In this document: positions 24,961 to 32,708 of the stretch, in pieces
Position numbering within the stretch: position 1 is the first letter of the stretch
Layout: every line of letters starts with the position of its first letter
Assembly (NCBI GenBank): GCA_910589655.1
Contig: CAJUTJ010000177.1
Coordinates: 1 to 43,373, forward strand
Reading direction: 5' to 3'
Length of the DNA stretch: 43,373 bases
Source of the DNA: an uncultured Acetatifactor sp.
GTDB lineage: Bacteria > Bacillota > Clostridia > Lachnospirales > Lachnospiraceae
The notes under the pieces: model-generated
Told to the model about the DNA's origin: nothing
Seen by the model: the letters and a program-made list of their open reading frames with translations, nothing else
The model's database searches: none
Position numbers and translations under genes: made by a program

Positions 24961-25006
24961 CGACACAAGAAGAAGGGTACTTATTCGTACCCTTCTTCTT
25001 GTGTCG
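24961..25006 (-). terminator. Long perfect hairpin over the end of the DUF4317 gene
   Basis: A perfect 20-bp stem (24961-24980 with 24987-25006) around a six-base loop. The stop codon of the minus-strand gene (24981-24983) lies in the loop and its last seven or so codons form one arm. No T run follows on either strand, so it may protect the mRNA end or stop transcription weakly. Confidence 0.6.
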
Positions 25007-26135
25007 TGTCGGGAACGGAGCGGACGTTGATGCCGTTCACCATGACGCTGCCGTCCAGTGCAATGACCAGACAGTCCCGTCCGTTAATGTTCCGGGTCTC
25101 GATTAAATCGGTGCGTTCCGGATTTACCTTGATAACTACATCGGGGGTTTTGACTTCAAAGGTCCGTGCATTGATGATATTGCTGGCCAGAAGGGATGTT
25201 CGTTCTCCGGCGGTTTCATCGTAGCGGCGGTCAAACTGTTCCAGCTTCTCGTTTGCAACACCGCTGCTGGCGAGGATTGTTTTCACCTCATTTTTATCCA
25301 GCGCCAAAGGAGTCGGTTCTTCCTTGTGTTCTTCTGCCATTTCGGCCAGCTTATCGTGGATATTTTTCACGATTTCAATGTCGCAGGTTTCTTCCAGCGT
25401 TTCTTCTATTAGAGTCTGGAAGGTCTCTTTCTGGCTTCCGGCGGACAGGGGAAGGGGACAGCCTAACAGCTGGTCTACGAAGCCCTCCTTCAGTTCTTCC
25501 GCATCTTTGGTATAGTAGAGTGTACTGTGGATATCGGAACACCTGTCGTTAAAAGCGGGGAACAAAAAGCCGGCGTCGGGAAGCCCTACCACCCAGTCGC
25601 GGATCCTGTTCCGGAAAGTGTTTTCCGCGGCATCATAACTAAGCCCCGGTTTGGAAAGATCCACAGGGCAGATGCAGGTAAGGATATATTCATATACTTC
25701 ATCGGAGGCATCCTCCATCTCCAGCCCGTCCGAGGTTTTTCCGGGGACGTCATAAGCGTCATGGATCAGAAGGATTAAGTAGTTTCCCACGTATTCGTAG
25801 TTGGCGATAATCCTGTCGTAGAATTCTTCCAGCAATGCGTCGTCTTTCAGCTTACTGTCGCGGAGACGCAGCAGGAATTCCTGTGTGCCGCCTTCCTCCT
25901 CGCTGGCAAGGGGAAAGTCCAAAGTGAGCAGATTTTTGCCCAGAGTGCCGGATAGAGTCTTCCGCAAGATCTCAAAGTATTTAAACATTTCTTCCTCGGG
26001 CAGCGCCAGAAAAGCCTGTTTCAATTCCGTTTTTTTATTTTTCTCACCGTCCACATAGCATCCGCAGATTCGGGTGATGGAGCAGTTTTTCGGGGTGAGG
26101 AGCTTTTTGATTTCGGATAATTCTTGTTTTGTCAT
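24981..26135 (-). CDS. DUF4317 domain-containing protein
   Basis: 384 residues on the minus strand. The sequence matches DUF4317 (PF14199) through its whole length, with the N-terminal LSEIKKLLTPKNCSITRICG, a central NYLILLIHDAYDVPGK and the C-terminal INGRDCLVIALDGSVMVNGI. It is found mainly in Lachnospiraceae and relatives and its function is not known. No signal peptide or membrane segment is visible. A GGAAAGGT ribosome-binding site lies upstream of the ATG. It is a lone gene, opposite in direction to its neighbours. Confidence 0.88.
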   Translation of the reverse strand: MTKQELSEIKKLLTPKNCSITRICGCYVDGEKNKKTELKQAFLALPEEEMFKYFEILRKTLSGTLGKNLLTLDFPLASEEEGGTQEFLLRLRDSKLKDDALLEEFYDRIIANYEYVGNYLILLIHDAYDVPGKTSDGLEMEDASDEVYEYILTCICPVDLSKPGLSYDAAENTFRNRIRDWVVGLPDAGFLFPAFNDRCSDIHSTLYYTKDAEELKEGFVDQLLGCPLPLSAGSQKETFQTLIEETLEETCDIEIVKNIHDKLAEMAEEHKEEPTPLALDKNEVKTILASSGVANEKLEQFDRRYDETAGERTSLLASNIINARTFEVKTPDVVIKVNPERTDLIETRNINGRDCLVIALDGSVMVNGINVRSVPDTTQEEGYE

Positions 26136-26401
26136 TGGATAACCGTACCTTTCCCGCCCTGTTCGTTGTGGCGGTTTTATAAATTACCGTGCAGCTTACA
26201 TCCCGGATCCGGCATGGAGCCGGGCAAGGGCTGGCGGAATTATCTATTAGTATAAACCAATTTTGAAAAGTGGGCAAGCACCCTTGTGAAGGACAAATTC
26301 TTGTGTTACTATAAAATTACTATGGCTAAACTATTTGTGGTTCCATAAATACTGCCTGCGTAATGTGTTTTCGCTAAATATGCTCTGGCATGGAGGTTGG
26401 T

Positions 26402-27457
26402 GTGAGAAGAATACGATTAGGGAAAAAGTGGATATGCGGAGCCGTCTGTGTGCTGCTGGCCGGTGCTTTTACAGGCTGTGGTGAGAAGAACGAAGCCTTT
26501 GAAAACGCTATGGCGCTGGTTCAGTCCCTTGACTATGAGGAGGCTTTGGCTCAGTTTGAGGAAGCCGAAAATACCGGTGCAAACGGCAGGCTGGTAAACC
26601 GCGGAAGAGGAATCGCGTACATGGGCTTGACGGATTATGATCAGGCAATCACTTGTTTTCAGCAGGCACTGTCCGCCAGCAGCGGTATCTTGGAAAATGT
26701 GGATTTTGATTTAAATTACTATATGGCGGCCGCCTATGCAAAGAGCGGCAGATATCAGGAGGCTGAGGATACGTATGATGCTATTTTGGCGCTCCGCAGC
26801 AATGAGGAGGACGCTTATTTCCTGCGGGGGAATATGCGTCTGAGTCTCTCTGATTTTGAGGGGGCGAAGGAGGATTTCGATCAAGTAATTTCCATGGACT
26901 CCAAGAACTATGACCGTTTGATTGAAATTTATGAGGTGCTGGACAATTTCGGATATAAGGAAGCCGGACAGGCATATCTACAGGCAGCGCTGAATTCCGG
27001 CGATAAGTCCATGGATACTTATGTAATGGGAAGGATTTATTATTATCTGGAAGAGTATCAAAAAGCGTACCTTGCCTTGGAGGAGGCGAAGGACAAGGGC
27101 GGCGTGGAAAGTTATCTCTATCTGGGCCGGGCTTATGAAGCAACGGGTGACTACAATTATGCGTCCAATGTCTACAGCAGCTACCTGTCCAAATACGATG
27201 GAAATGCCGAAATATATAACCAGCTTGGCCTATGCGAATTGAACAGGGGGGATTACCAGAAAGCGCTTGAGGCTTTTCAGGCGGGCTTGCAGCTGGAGGG
27301 GAATCTGGTGCAGCAGTCTCTTGCGTTTAATGAGATTGTAGCATATGAATATTTGGGAAATTACGAGCAAGCCTATGAGCTGCTGACGAATTATATGAAA
27401 AGTTATCCCGATGACGAGCAGGCGAGAAGAGAGTTGGACTTTTTGTCTACACGCTAA
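26402..27457 (+). CDS. TPR-repeat lipoprotein
   Basis: 351 residues from a GTG at 26402, which has GGAGG five bases upstream; an ATG at 26390 overlaps that ribosome-binding site. A lipoprotein signal ends in LAGAFTGC (Cys26). The rest is made of tetratricopeptide repeats, about eight of them, for example YDQAITCFQQALSAS, GRYQEAEDTYDAIL and GDYQKALEAFQAGLQLE. It is anchored on the outer face of the membrane and should act as a protein-binding scaffold. It is transcribed away from the DUF4317 gene. No partner is evident. Confidence 0.88.
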   Translation: MRRIRLGKKWICGAVCVLLAGAFTGCGEKNEAFENAMALVQSLDYEEALAQFEEAENTGANGRLVNRGRGIAYMGLTDYDQAITCFQQALSASSGILENVDFDLNYYMAAAYAKSGRYQEAEDTYDAILALRSNEEDAYFLRGNMRLSLSDFEGAKEDFDQVISMDSKNYDRLIEIYEVLDNFGYKEAGQAYLQAALNSGDKSMDTYVMGRIYYYLEEYQKAYLALEEAKDKGGVESYLYLGRAYEATGDYNYASNVYSSYLSKYDGNAEIYNQLGLCELNRGDYQKALEAFQAGLQLEGNLVQQSLAFNEIVAYEYLGNYEQAYELLTNYMKSYPDDEQARRELDFLSTR

Positions 27458-27501
27458 AAGCGTGAAGGAAATCACTAAGCTCGAAAAGACCTCGCTAAGT
27501 G

Positions 27502-27588
27502 ATTTCACGCTCTGCGGAGCAGAGCTTCTCCCCAGACTTGCACCGATTCATTGATTGTTTGTGCCGCCGTTGGCAGCATTTCTGGAAG
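27502..27588 (-). repeat. Two-hairpin dispersed repeat, full-length inverted copy
   Basis: The reverse complement matches 367-454 over the whole length, including GGTGCAAGTCTGGGGAGAAG and the CTCTGC-tcc-GCAGAG hairpin. The first stem is TGCTGCC-aac-GGCGGCA. It begins 45 bases after the TPR lipoprotein gene. An additional inverted repeat, AAATCACT with AGTGATTT, overlaps its left end (about 27468-27506). Confidence 0.85.
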
Positions 27589-27651
27589 AGCGAAGGAGCG
27601 CTTGAATACTTGCTGATATGGCTTGATGAGCTTAAAAATGGAGAATTGTCT

Positions 27652-28233
27652 ATGAAAAAATGTATTGTGCCTATGCTTTCTGTTTGGCTCATGTTTGCTA
27701 TGACTGGTTGTAAGCAATCGGATAGCCTGATATCATTGGAAGAGCTTCCGGACAATTATAGTTTGGAGCAAGCAAAAGAAGATGGCTGTGTTACTCATGA
27801 GAACGGGGACGTAACACAGGGAAAAGAAATATTTGAGGCATTCTTTAACACTACTGCGTCAGGCCAAACAGATAAGGTAAGGCTTGCGTTTTATTATACG
27901 CTCGACGACCCGTCCGGATATGCCCCGGAATACCATGAATCTGTCAAAGATGATTATCCATGCCTGTATGTTCAAGATTTGTCTTTTGACGGGGAACAGT
28001 ATACAATTCGTTGGTACGAAGACGGAGAGGAAATGATACGGAATTATTCATGCCTTATGAAATATGAAGGGCAGGCAGAAAGCCCAGATGCATCCTATCA
28101 TTCATACATTAGGTATGTACTGACAAATGATGATAAAGTTACATGGCAGGAATTGATGCACGGAATGCTCAGTTCTCAATTGGGAGACTACATTGATCAC
28201 CAAAGTGTTTACACCGACCTTGTTTATGAATGA
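27652..28233 (+). CDS. Small lipoprotein of unknown function
   Basis: 193 residues from the ATG at 27652 with a GGAGAA ribosome-binding site; the open frame extends upstream only through the repeat element and is not likely translated there. The signal peptide ends MFAMTGC (Cys20). The mature part is acidic, with TDKVRLAFYYTLDD, a following YVQDLSFDGEQYTIRWYEDG and RNYSCLMKYEGQAE segment, which suggest a beta-rich fold. No family is recognised. Codon use is more AT-rich than in the neighbours, and the repeat just upstream may mark acquired sequence. A weak inverted repeat AGGAATC / GATTCCT (28244-28274) follows the stop. Confidence 0.75.
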   Translation: MKKCIVPMLSVWLMFAMTGCKQSDSLISLEELPDNYSLEQAKEDGCVTHENGDVTQGKEIFEAFFNTTASGQTDKVRLAFYYTLDDPSGYAPEYHESVKDDYPCLYVQDLSFDGEQYTIRWYEDGEEMIRNYSCLMKYEGQAESPDASYHSYIRYVLTNDDKVTWQELMHGMLSSQLGDYIDHQSVYTDLVYE

Positions 28234-28394
28234 ATTTAGAGATAGGAATCAAGCAGCATAAAAGGGAGATTCCTTTAATGAAATGTTTAGAGATGCGACG
28301 CTAAAAAGTAGATTGACCAACCGACGGGAGCTGGGGTACAATAACGTGACGGTAAAAGTGTTCCGCTCAGGAATGTTTCGGAATGGAGGAAAGT

Positions 28395-29333
28395 ATGATC
28401 AATAAGCTGATTGCAAAAATTAAAAAGACCAATGCGCCGATTGTTGTGGGGTTGGATCCCATGATGAAGTTTGTGCCGGAGTATATCAAAGAGGCGGCTT
28501 TTGCGGAGTACGGCGAGACTTTGGAGGGAGCGGCCGAGGCGGTTTGGCAGTATAACAGGGGGATTGTAGATGCGGTCTGTGACCTGATTCCGGCGGTGAA
28601 GCCCCAGATTGCCATGTACGAGCAGTTTGGAATCCCCGGACTGGAAGTATTTAAGAAGACGGTGGATTACTGCAAGGAGAAAGATCTGGTAGTAATCGGC
28701 GATGTCAAGCGGGGGGATATCGGATCCACCTCCGAAGCTTATGCAGTGGGACATTTGGGAAAGGTGCAGGTGGGCAGTAAATCTTATTACGGATTAAATG
28801 AGGATTTTGTGACGGTTAACCCTTACCTTGGATCCGACGGTGTGAAACCTTTTCTGAAAGTGTGCAAAGAGGAGAAAAAAGGTATTTTCGTGCTGGTTAA
28901 GACCTCCAATCCCAGCAGCGGTGAATTTCAGGACAGGCTCATTGACGGGAAGCCGCTCTATGAACATGTGGGAGAACAGGTAGCCGCATGGGGGGATGAG
29001 TGTATGCCGGAGGAAGGTAATTACAGTTATGTAGGAGCCGTTGTAGGCGCCACTTATCCGGAACAGGGCAGGATCATGAGAAAAGTGATGCCCAAGGCAT
29101 TTATTCTGGTGCCCGGCTACGGCGCTCAGGGAGGAAAGGGCGCTGATTTGACAGATTTCTTTCAGGAGGACGGTTTGGGCGCTATCGTAAATTCTTCCCG
29201 AGGGATCATAGCGGCGTACCAGCAGGAGCAGTATGCCGGATACGGTGAGAAGAATTATGCGGACGCTTCCAGAGCGGCGGTAATTGCCATGAAGGAAGAT
29301 ATTGCCTCTGCGTTGGAGAAGAGGTTCCAATAG
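28395..29333 (+). CDS. pyrF: Orotidine 5'-phosphate decarboxylase (type 2)
   Basis: 312 residues from the ATG at 28395, which has GGAGG nine bases upstream; the ATG at 28383 overlaps that site. It catalyses OMP to UMP, the last step of pyrimidine synthesis. The substrate-binding start is PIVVGLDPMMKFVP, and the catalytic DxKxxD array is VIGDVKRGDIGSTSEAY near residue 100. Phosphate-binding residues lie in LVPGYGAQGG and IVNSSRGI towards the end. The length fits the longer type 2 enzymes. Other pyr genes are not adjacent. Confidence 0.95.
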   Translation: MINKLIAKIKKTNAPIVVGLDPMMKFVPEYIKEAAFAEYGETLEGAAEAVWQYNRGIVDAVCDLIPAVKPQIAMYEQFGIPGLEVFKKTVDYCKEKDLVVIGDVKRGDIGSTSEAYAVGHLGKVQVGSKSYYGLNEDFVTVNPYLGSDGVKPFLKVCKEEKKGIFVLVKTSNPSSGEFQDRLIDGKPLYEHVGEQVAAWGDECMPEEGNYSYVGAVVGATYPEQGRIMRKVMPKAFILVPGYGAQGGKGADLTDFFQEDGLGAIVNSSRGIIAAYQQEQYAGYGEKNYADASRAAVIAMKEDIASALEKRFQ

Positions 29334-29498
29334 GTTTCTAATGCGGGAAAACAGATATTTTCATCGCGGGCTAAGCAGCTTCAGCGCTGGGACATGGAAG
29401 TACGGCATTATAAATGGATAACGGAAAAGATTTGCGTTTTTCCGAGTTTTTAGCTAAAGAGACATAGAATCAATTGACAGAAAGGAACGGATAAGATA

Positions 29499-30098
29499 AT
29501 GAATATTGTATGTTTGGATTTGGAAGGCGTATTAGTTCCGGAGATATGGATTGCTTTTGCGGAGGCCAGCGGCATTCCTGAGCTAAAGCGGACTACCCGG
29601 GATGAACCTGACTATGAAAAGCTGATGAAGTGGCGCATCGGAATTTTAAAGGAGCATGGTCTGGGGCTGAAAGAAATTCAAGATACCATCGCCAAGATTG
29701 ATCCCATTCCCGGAGCCAGGGAATTTCTGGATGAGCTTCGTTCCATGACTCAGGTAATCATTATCAGTGATACATTTACCCAGTTTGCCACCCCTTTGAT
29801 GAAAAAGCTGGGATGGCCTACCATCTTTTGTAATTCCTTGGAGGTGGCCGAGAGCGGGGAAATTACCGGTTTTAAAATGCGGATTGAGAATTCTAAGCTG
29901 ACTACCGTGAAGGCACTGCAGTCTATCGGCTATGAAACCATTGCCAGCGGGGACAGCTATAATGATCTCGGTATGATAATGGCAGGCAAGGCTGGTTTCC
30001 TGTTCAAAAGTACCGAGAAAATCAAGGCGGATCACCCGGAGATTCCTGCCTATGAGACTTATGAAGAGCTGATGGCGGCAATAAAAAATGTTTTGTAA
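29499..30098 (+). CDS. thrH: ThrH-type bifunctional phosphoserine phosphatase / homoserine phosphotransferase
   Basis: 199 residues, HAD superfamily. The nucleophile motif is CLDLEGVLVPEIW, with the DLEG variant typical of ThrH. Motif II is IIISDTFTQF, motif III uses the Lys in NSKLTTVKALQ, and motif IV is IASGDSYNDLGMI. ThrH transfers phosphate from phosphoserine to homoserine or water, supporting serine and threonine synthesis. The ribosome-binding site is AGAAAGGAACGG. It is separated from pyrF by 165 bases with nothing recognisable. Confidence 0.9.
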   Translation: MNIVCLDLEGVLVPEIWIAFAEASGIPELKRTTRDEPDYEKLMKWRIGILKEHGLGLKEIQDTIAKIDPIPGAREFLDELRSMTQVIIISDTFTQFATPLMKKLGWPTIFCNSLEVAESGEITGFKMRIENSKLTTVKALQSIGYETIASGDSYNDLGMIMAGKAGFLFKSTEKIKADHPEIPAYETYEELMAAIKNVL

Positions 30099-30200
30099 AA
30101 AGCGGTTGCCGGGGAAGTGTCCTTCTGGCTGATTTGTGCTGTGGCAAAGCTGCGGTATAGGGTTCATATTGGAAACATTTGGGTATAAACTGAATAAAAG

Positions 30201-30248
30201 AGAAAAGTTTGCATACAATATTTTCGACCATGTAAACTTTTCTTTTTT
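30201..30248 (+). terminator. Terminator between thrH and the superoxide dismutase gene
   Basis: AGAAAAGTTT (30201-30210) pairs perfectly with AAACTTTTCT (30234-30243), followed by a run of six T. It ends only 18 bases before the start codon of the next gene, with the GGGAG ribosome-binding site in between. Confidence 0.75.
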
Positions 30249-30266
30249 GTTGGGAGATATCAGATT

Positions 30267-30896
30267 ATGAAAGAAGAAACTTATCCTTTTGTTGCAAAAC
30301 CGCTGCCCTATGAGTACGACGCCCTTGTTCCCGTGCTGGATCAGGAGACCATGCATTTCCACCACGACAAGCATTACAAAACTTATGTGGACAATCTTAA
30401 TGCCGCACTGTCGGACTACCCTGAGCTGCAGAAGACGGGGCTGTCAGATCTGCTGCGTCAGATTGACAAGCTGCCCGCGGCTATACAGACGCCTGTGCGC
30501 AATAACGGCGGCGGAGTCTATAATCATGAGCTGTATTTCGATTCCATGAAAAGCCCTGTAGGGCAGGAGCCTTCCGGTATATTGCTGGAGGCCATCAACA
30601 GGGATTTCGGTTCTTTACAGCAGTGGAAAGAGCAGATGAAACAGGCGGCTGTGGGCAGATTCGGTTCCGGCTGGGCGTGGCTTGTGACAGACAAAGACGG
30701 CAAGTTATCCATTGTACAGACCGCCAATCAGGACGTGCCGGATTTGAATAAGGTTACGCCTGTCTTTCTGGTAGATGTGTGGGAGCATGCGTATTATTTA
30801 CAGTATCAAAATCGGAGAGCCGACTACGTGGAAGGCTGGTTCAGCCTGATCAATTGGCGGAAAGCAGAGAAGCGCTATGAGGAAGCGATCGGATAA
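30267..30896 (+). CDS. sodA: Superoxide dismutase, Fe/Mn type
   Basis: 209 residues. All four metal ligands are seen: the first His in MHFHHDKHYKTYV, the His of YNHELYF, and the Asp and His of VDVWEHAYYLQY. The FGSGWAWLV and TANQDVP segments are also typical; metal choice cannot be settled from this. It removes superoxide in the cytoplasm and would help an anaerobe survive oxygen. It appears to be a single-gene unit, with a terminator immediately upstream and another after it. A promoter within the short upstream gap was not found. Confidence 0.93.
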   Translation: MKEETYPFVAKPLPYEYDALVPVLDQETMHFHHDKHYKTYVDNLNAALSDYPELQKTGLSDLLRQIDKLPAAIQTPVRNNGGGVYNHELYFDSMKSPVGQEPSGILLEAINRDFGSLQQWKEQMKQAAVGRFGSGWAWLVTDKDGKLSIVQTANQDVPDLNKVTPVFLVDVWEHAYYLQYQNRRADYVEGWFSLINWRKAEKRYEEAIG

Positions 30897-30915
30897 AAGA
30901 AAAGTCATTAGTATG

Positions 30916-30942
30916 AAAAAAGTCTGCTATGCAGACTTTTTT
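30916..30942 (+). terminator. Terminator after sodA
   Basis: AGTCTGC-tat-GCAGACT with A run before and T run after, 20 bases past the stop codon. The A/T symmetry would let it act also on transcripts from the minus-strand gene that follows. Confidence 0.85.
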
Positions 30943-30989
30943 GCGTTGAAGGTGTCGAGCGATTCTCCTCTTGATAATAAAAGCATTTT

Positions 30990-31475
30990 TCAGATATTTT
31001 TCAATCGGTAAAGTACATTCTCATAATCTTTCACATAGTATTTAAGATTCGTCCGTCCCTTTCGAATAATCGTATGCCCTTCCGCTTCCAGTTTTTCCTT
31101 CTGAAACTCAACGCCGCCGGGATATTTTGCGTTTAGTTCGCCATCCGCTTTTAAAGTCCTCCAGAAAGGCGTTTCGCCATTGGAACGCTGGTAACTTGCC
31201 CATGCGGCAATGGATACAAAAATCCCGGCCGTAATAGGTTCCGTGAAATCGGCGTGGTTCAATTCCGCAAAATATTCCCGGATACTACCTATAGTAATTA
31301 CTTTTCCGCAAGGAACCAGCTTCATAACCTTGTCGTAGTCAATGGGCGGCGCAAAGTACATTTTATTCCCGCCGTATTTTGCAATGCTTTTTGGGTCAGT
31401 GATCAGTTGGAGCTTCGGCATATCCTTATTGTCGTGCAGCATAGCGTTAAAATCTTTTTTGTCTTCGTTTGCCAT
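30990..31475 (-). CDS. MGMT-family (alkyltransferase-like) DNA-binding protein
   Basis: 161 residues from an ATG at 31475, preceded by AGGAGG on the minus strand; an upstream ATG lacks one. The C-terminal two thirds match the methylguanine methyltransferase DNA-binding fold (VPCGKVITIGSIREYFAE, ITAGIFVSIAAWASYQ, EGHTIIRKGRTNLKYYV). At the place of the PCHRV active-site motif the sequence reads TPFWRTL, so the alkyl-accepting Cys is missing. Such proteins, like Atl1, recognise alkylated guanine without repairing it directly. It lies alone between terminators and a MITE. Its exact role is an inference. Confidence 0.82.
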   Translation of the reverse strand: MANEDKKDFNAMLHDNKDMPKLQLITDPKSIAKYGGNKMYFAPPIDYDKVMKLVPCGKVITIGSIREYFAELNHADFTEPITAGIFVSIAAWASYQRSNGETPFWRTLKADGELNAKYPGGVEFQKEKLEAEGHTIIRKGRTNLKYYVKDYENVLYRLKNI

Positions 31476-31564
31476 TTGCGTATACCTCCTGACAGGATTA
31501 TAATGCCGTTTATCTGCCCATGCAATGAGACGGTTGCAGTTTTTTTGTAATAATGTCATTATTT

Positions 31565-31673
31565 GTTACTGTTAACTCGCTGTCGCTGCGAGGTGAAACC
31601 CGGGACAGACATGCGCGAAATCACTGTTTTGCGATTTCTGTGCATAGGCGGCTGTGACGAAGTGAACAGTAAC
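31565..31673 (+). repeat. GTTACTGTT-ended MITE, 109 bp, with 8-bp target duplication
   Basis: Ends GTTACTGTTAACT and AGTGAACAGTAAC are inverted repeats. CATTATTT flanks both sides directly (31557-31564 and 31674-31681). No coding capacity. It lies 90 bases upstream of the MGMT-like gene start and 150 bases before queH. Confidence 0.85.
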
Positions 31674-31823
31674 CATTATTTTAGACAGGAGTATATCCGG
31701 CATGAAATACTTGACAAGGAACCCAAATTGGCAGAAGATATAAACGCAGGAAATTTTTGAACATATTTTGAGCTGTATGAGTGTATGTAACGCCGGGGAC
31801 GGCAGAGGGGAAAGGCATAGAAT

Positions 31824-32465
31824 ATGAACGCCGTAAATTATCAAAAAGAGCTGGAAAAAATCATCGCGGGACTGGAAGGGCAAAAGGGGAGACGCCTGTT
31901 TCTGCATAGCTGCTGTGCGCCTTGCAGCAGTTATGTGCTGGAGTATATATGCAGCAGCTTTTTCATTACGGTGTTTTATTATAATCCCAATATTTCGTCC
32001 TCTGAGGAGTACCGGAAGAGAGCGGAAGAGCAGCAGCGTCTAATTAAGGCTTATAATTCGGAGATGGAGGCGGGCATACGGAAAGGCAATCCTATAGAGA
32101 TTGTGGAAGGAGATTACGAACCCCAAAGATTTTACGAAGCGGCCAGAGGGTACGAGGACTGTCCGGAAGGCGGGGAACGGTGTTTCCGCTGTTATGAACT
32201 GCGCCTTCGGGAGACGGCAAGACGGGCGAAGGAGGGGGATTATGATTTCTTTTGCACTACTCTCACCATCAGTCCGCTGAAAAATGCCCGAAAACTGAAT
32301 GAGATCGGGCTGGCGCTGGGAGAAGAGTACGGCGTGGCTTGGCTGCCTTCTGACTTCAAGAAAAGGAACGGCGGCCGGAGATCTGTGGAATTGTCCGCGG
32401 AATATGGTCTTTACCGGCAAAATTATTGCGGCTGCGGATACTCCTTGCGAAATGTGGAAAATTAA
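31824..32465 (+). CDS. queH: Epoxyqueuosine reductase QueH
   Basis: 213 residues, the DUF208/QueH family, which carries out the last step of queuosine synthesis in tRNA without cobalamin (unlike QueG). Cysteine motifs for the iron-sulphur and metal sites are present: LHSCCAPCSSYVLEY near residue 28, GERCFRCYELRLRE near 115, and NYCGCGYS at the end. TTLTISPLKNARKLNEIG is also diagnostic. The organism therefore modifies tRNA with queuosine. No other que gene is nearby. The start at 31824 has an AGGGGAAAGG ribosome-binding site. Confidence 0.93.
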   Translation: MNAVNYQKELEKIIAGLEGQKGRRLFLHSCCAPCSSYVLEYICSSFFITVFYYNPNISSSEEYRKRAEEQQRLIKAYNSEMEAGIRKGNPIEIVEGDYEPQRFYEAARGYEDCPEGGERCFRCYELRLRETARRAKEGDYDFFCTTLTISPLKNARKLNEIGLALGEEYGVAWLPSDFKKRNGGRRSVELSAEYGLYRQNYCGCGYSLRNVEN

Positions 32466-32574
32466 GGTATAGTAATAAAGTATAATATGAGTCCTAACAA
32501 ATTGCGGCAGACAACTTGCAAAAAGTATTTTCAAACACTTAAATTCCGCAGGCAGCGGAAAGGTATGTCGGGAA

Positions 32575-32704
32575 GGTTGAATAAAAATGCGTATTCAACT
32601 ATTGATTGAGCGCGCGCCGCAGTGCACAGGGAGGTATGAGGTTGAATAAAAATGTGTATTCAACTGTTGATTTGAGTGCGCGCCCGCAGCGCGCAGATGG
32701 GAAT
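32575..32704 (+). repeat. Two tandem 65-bp units with hairpins before argS
   Basis: Units begin at 32575 and 32640. Each starts GGTTGAATA-aaaatgYg-TATTCAAC, a perfect 8-bp hairpin (stem GTTGAATA), followed by a GC-rich block rich in GCGCGC. They lie just before the argS start codon and the second unit runs into its ribosome-binding site area. Confidence 0.85.
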
Positions 32705-32708
32705 AGAA

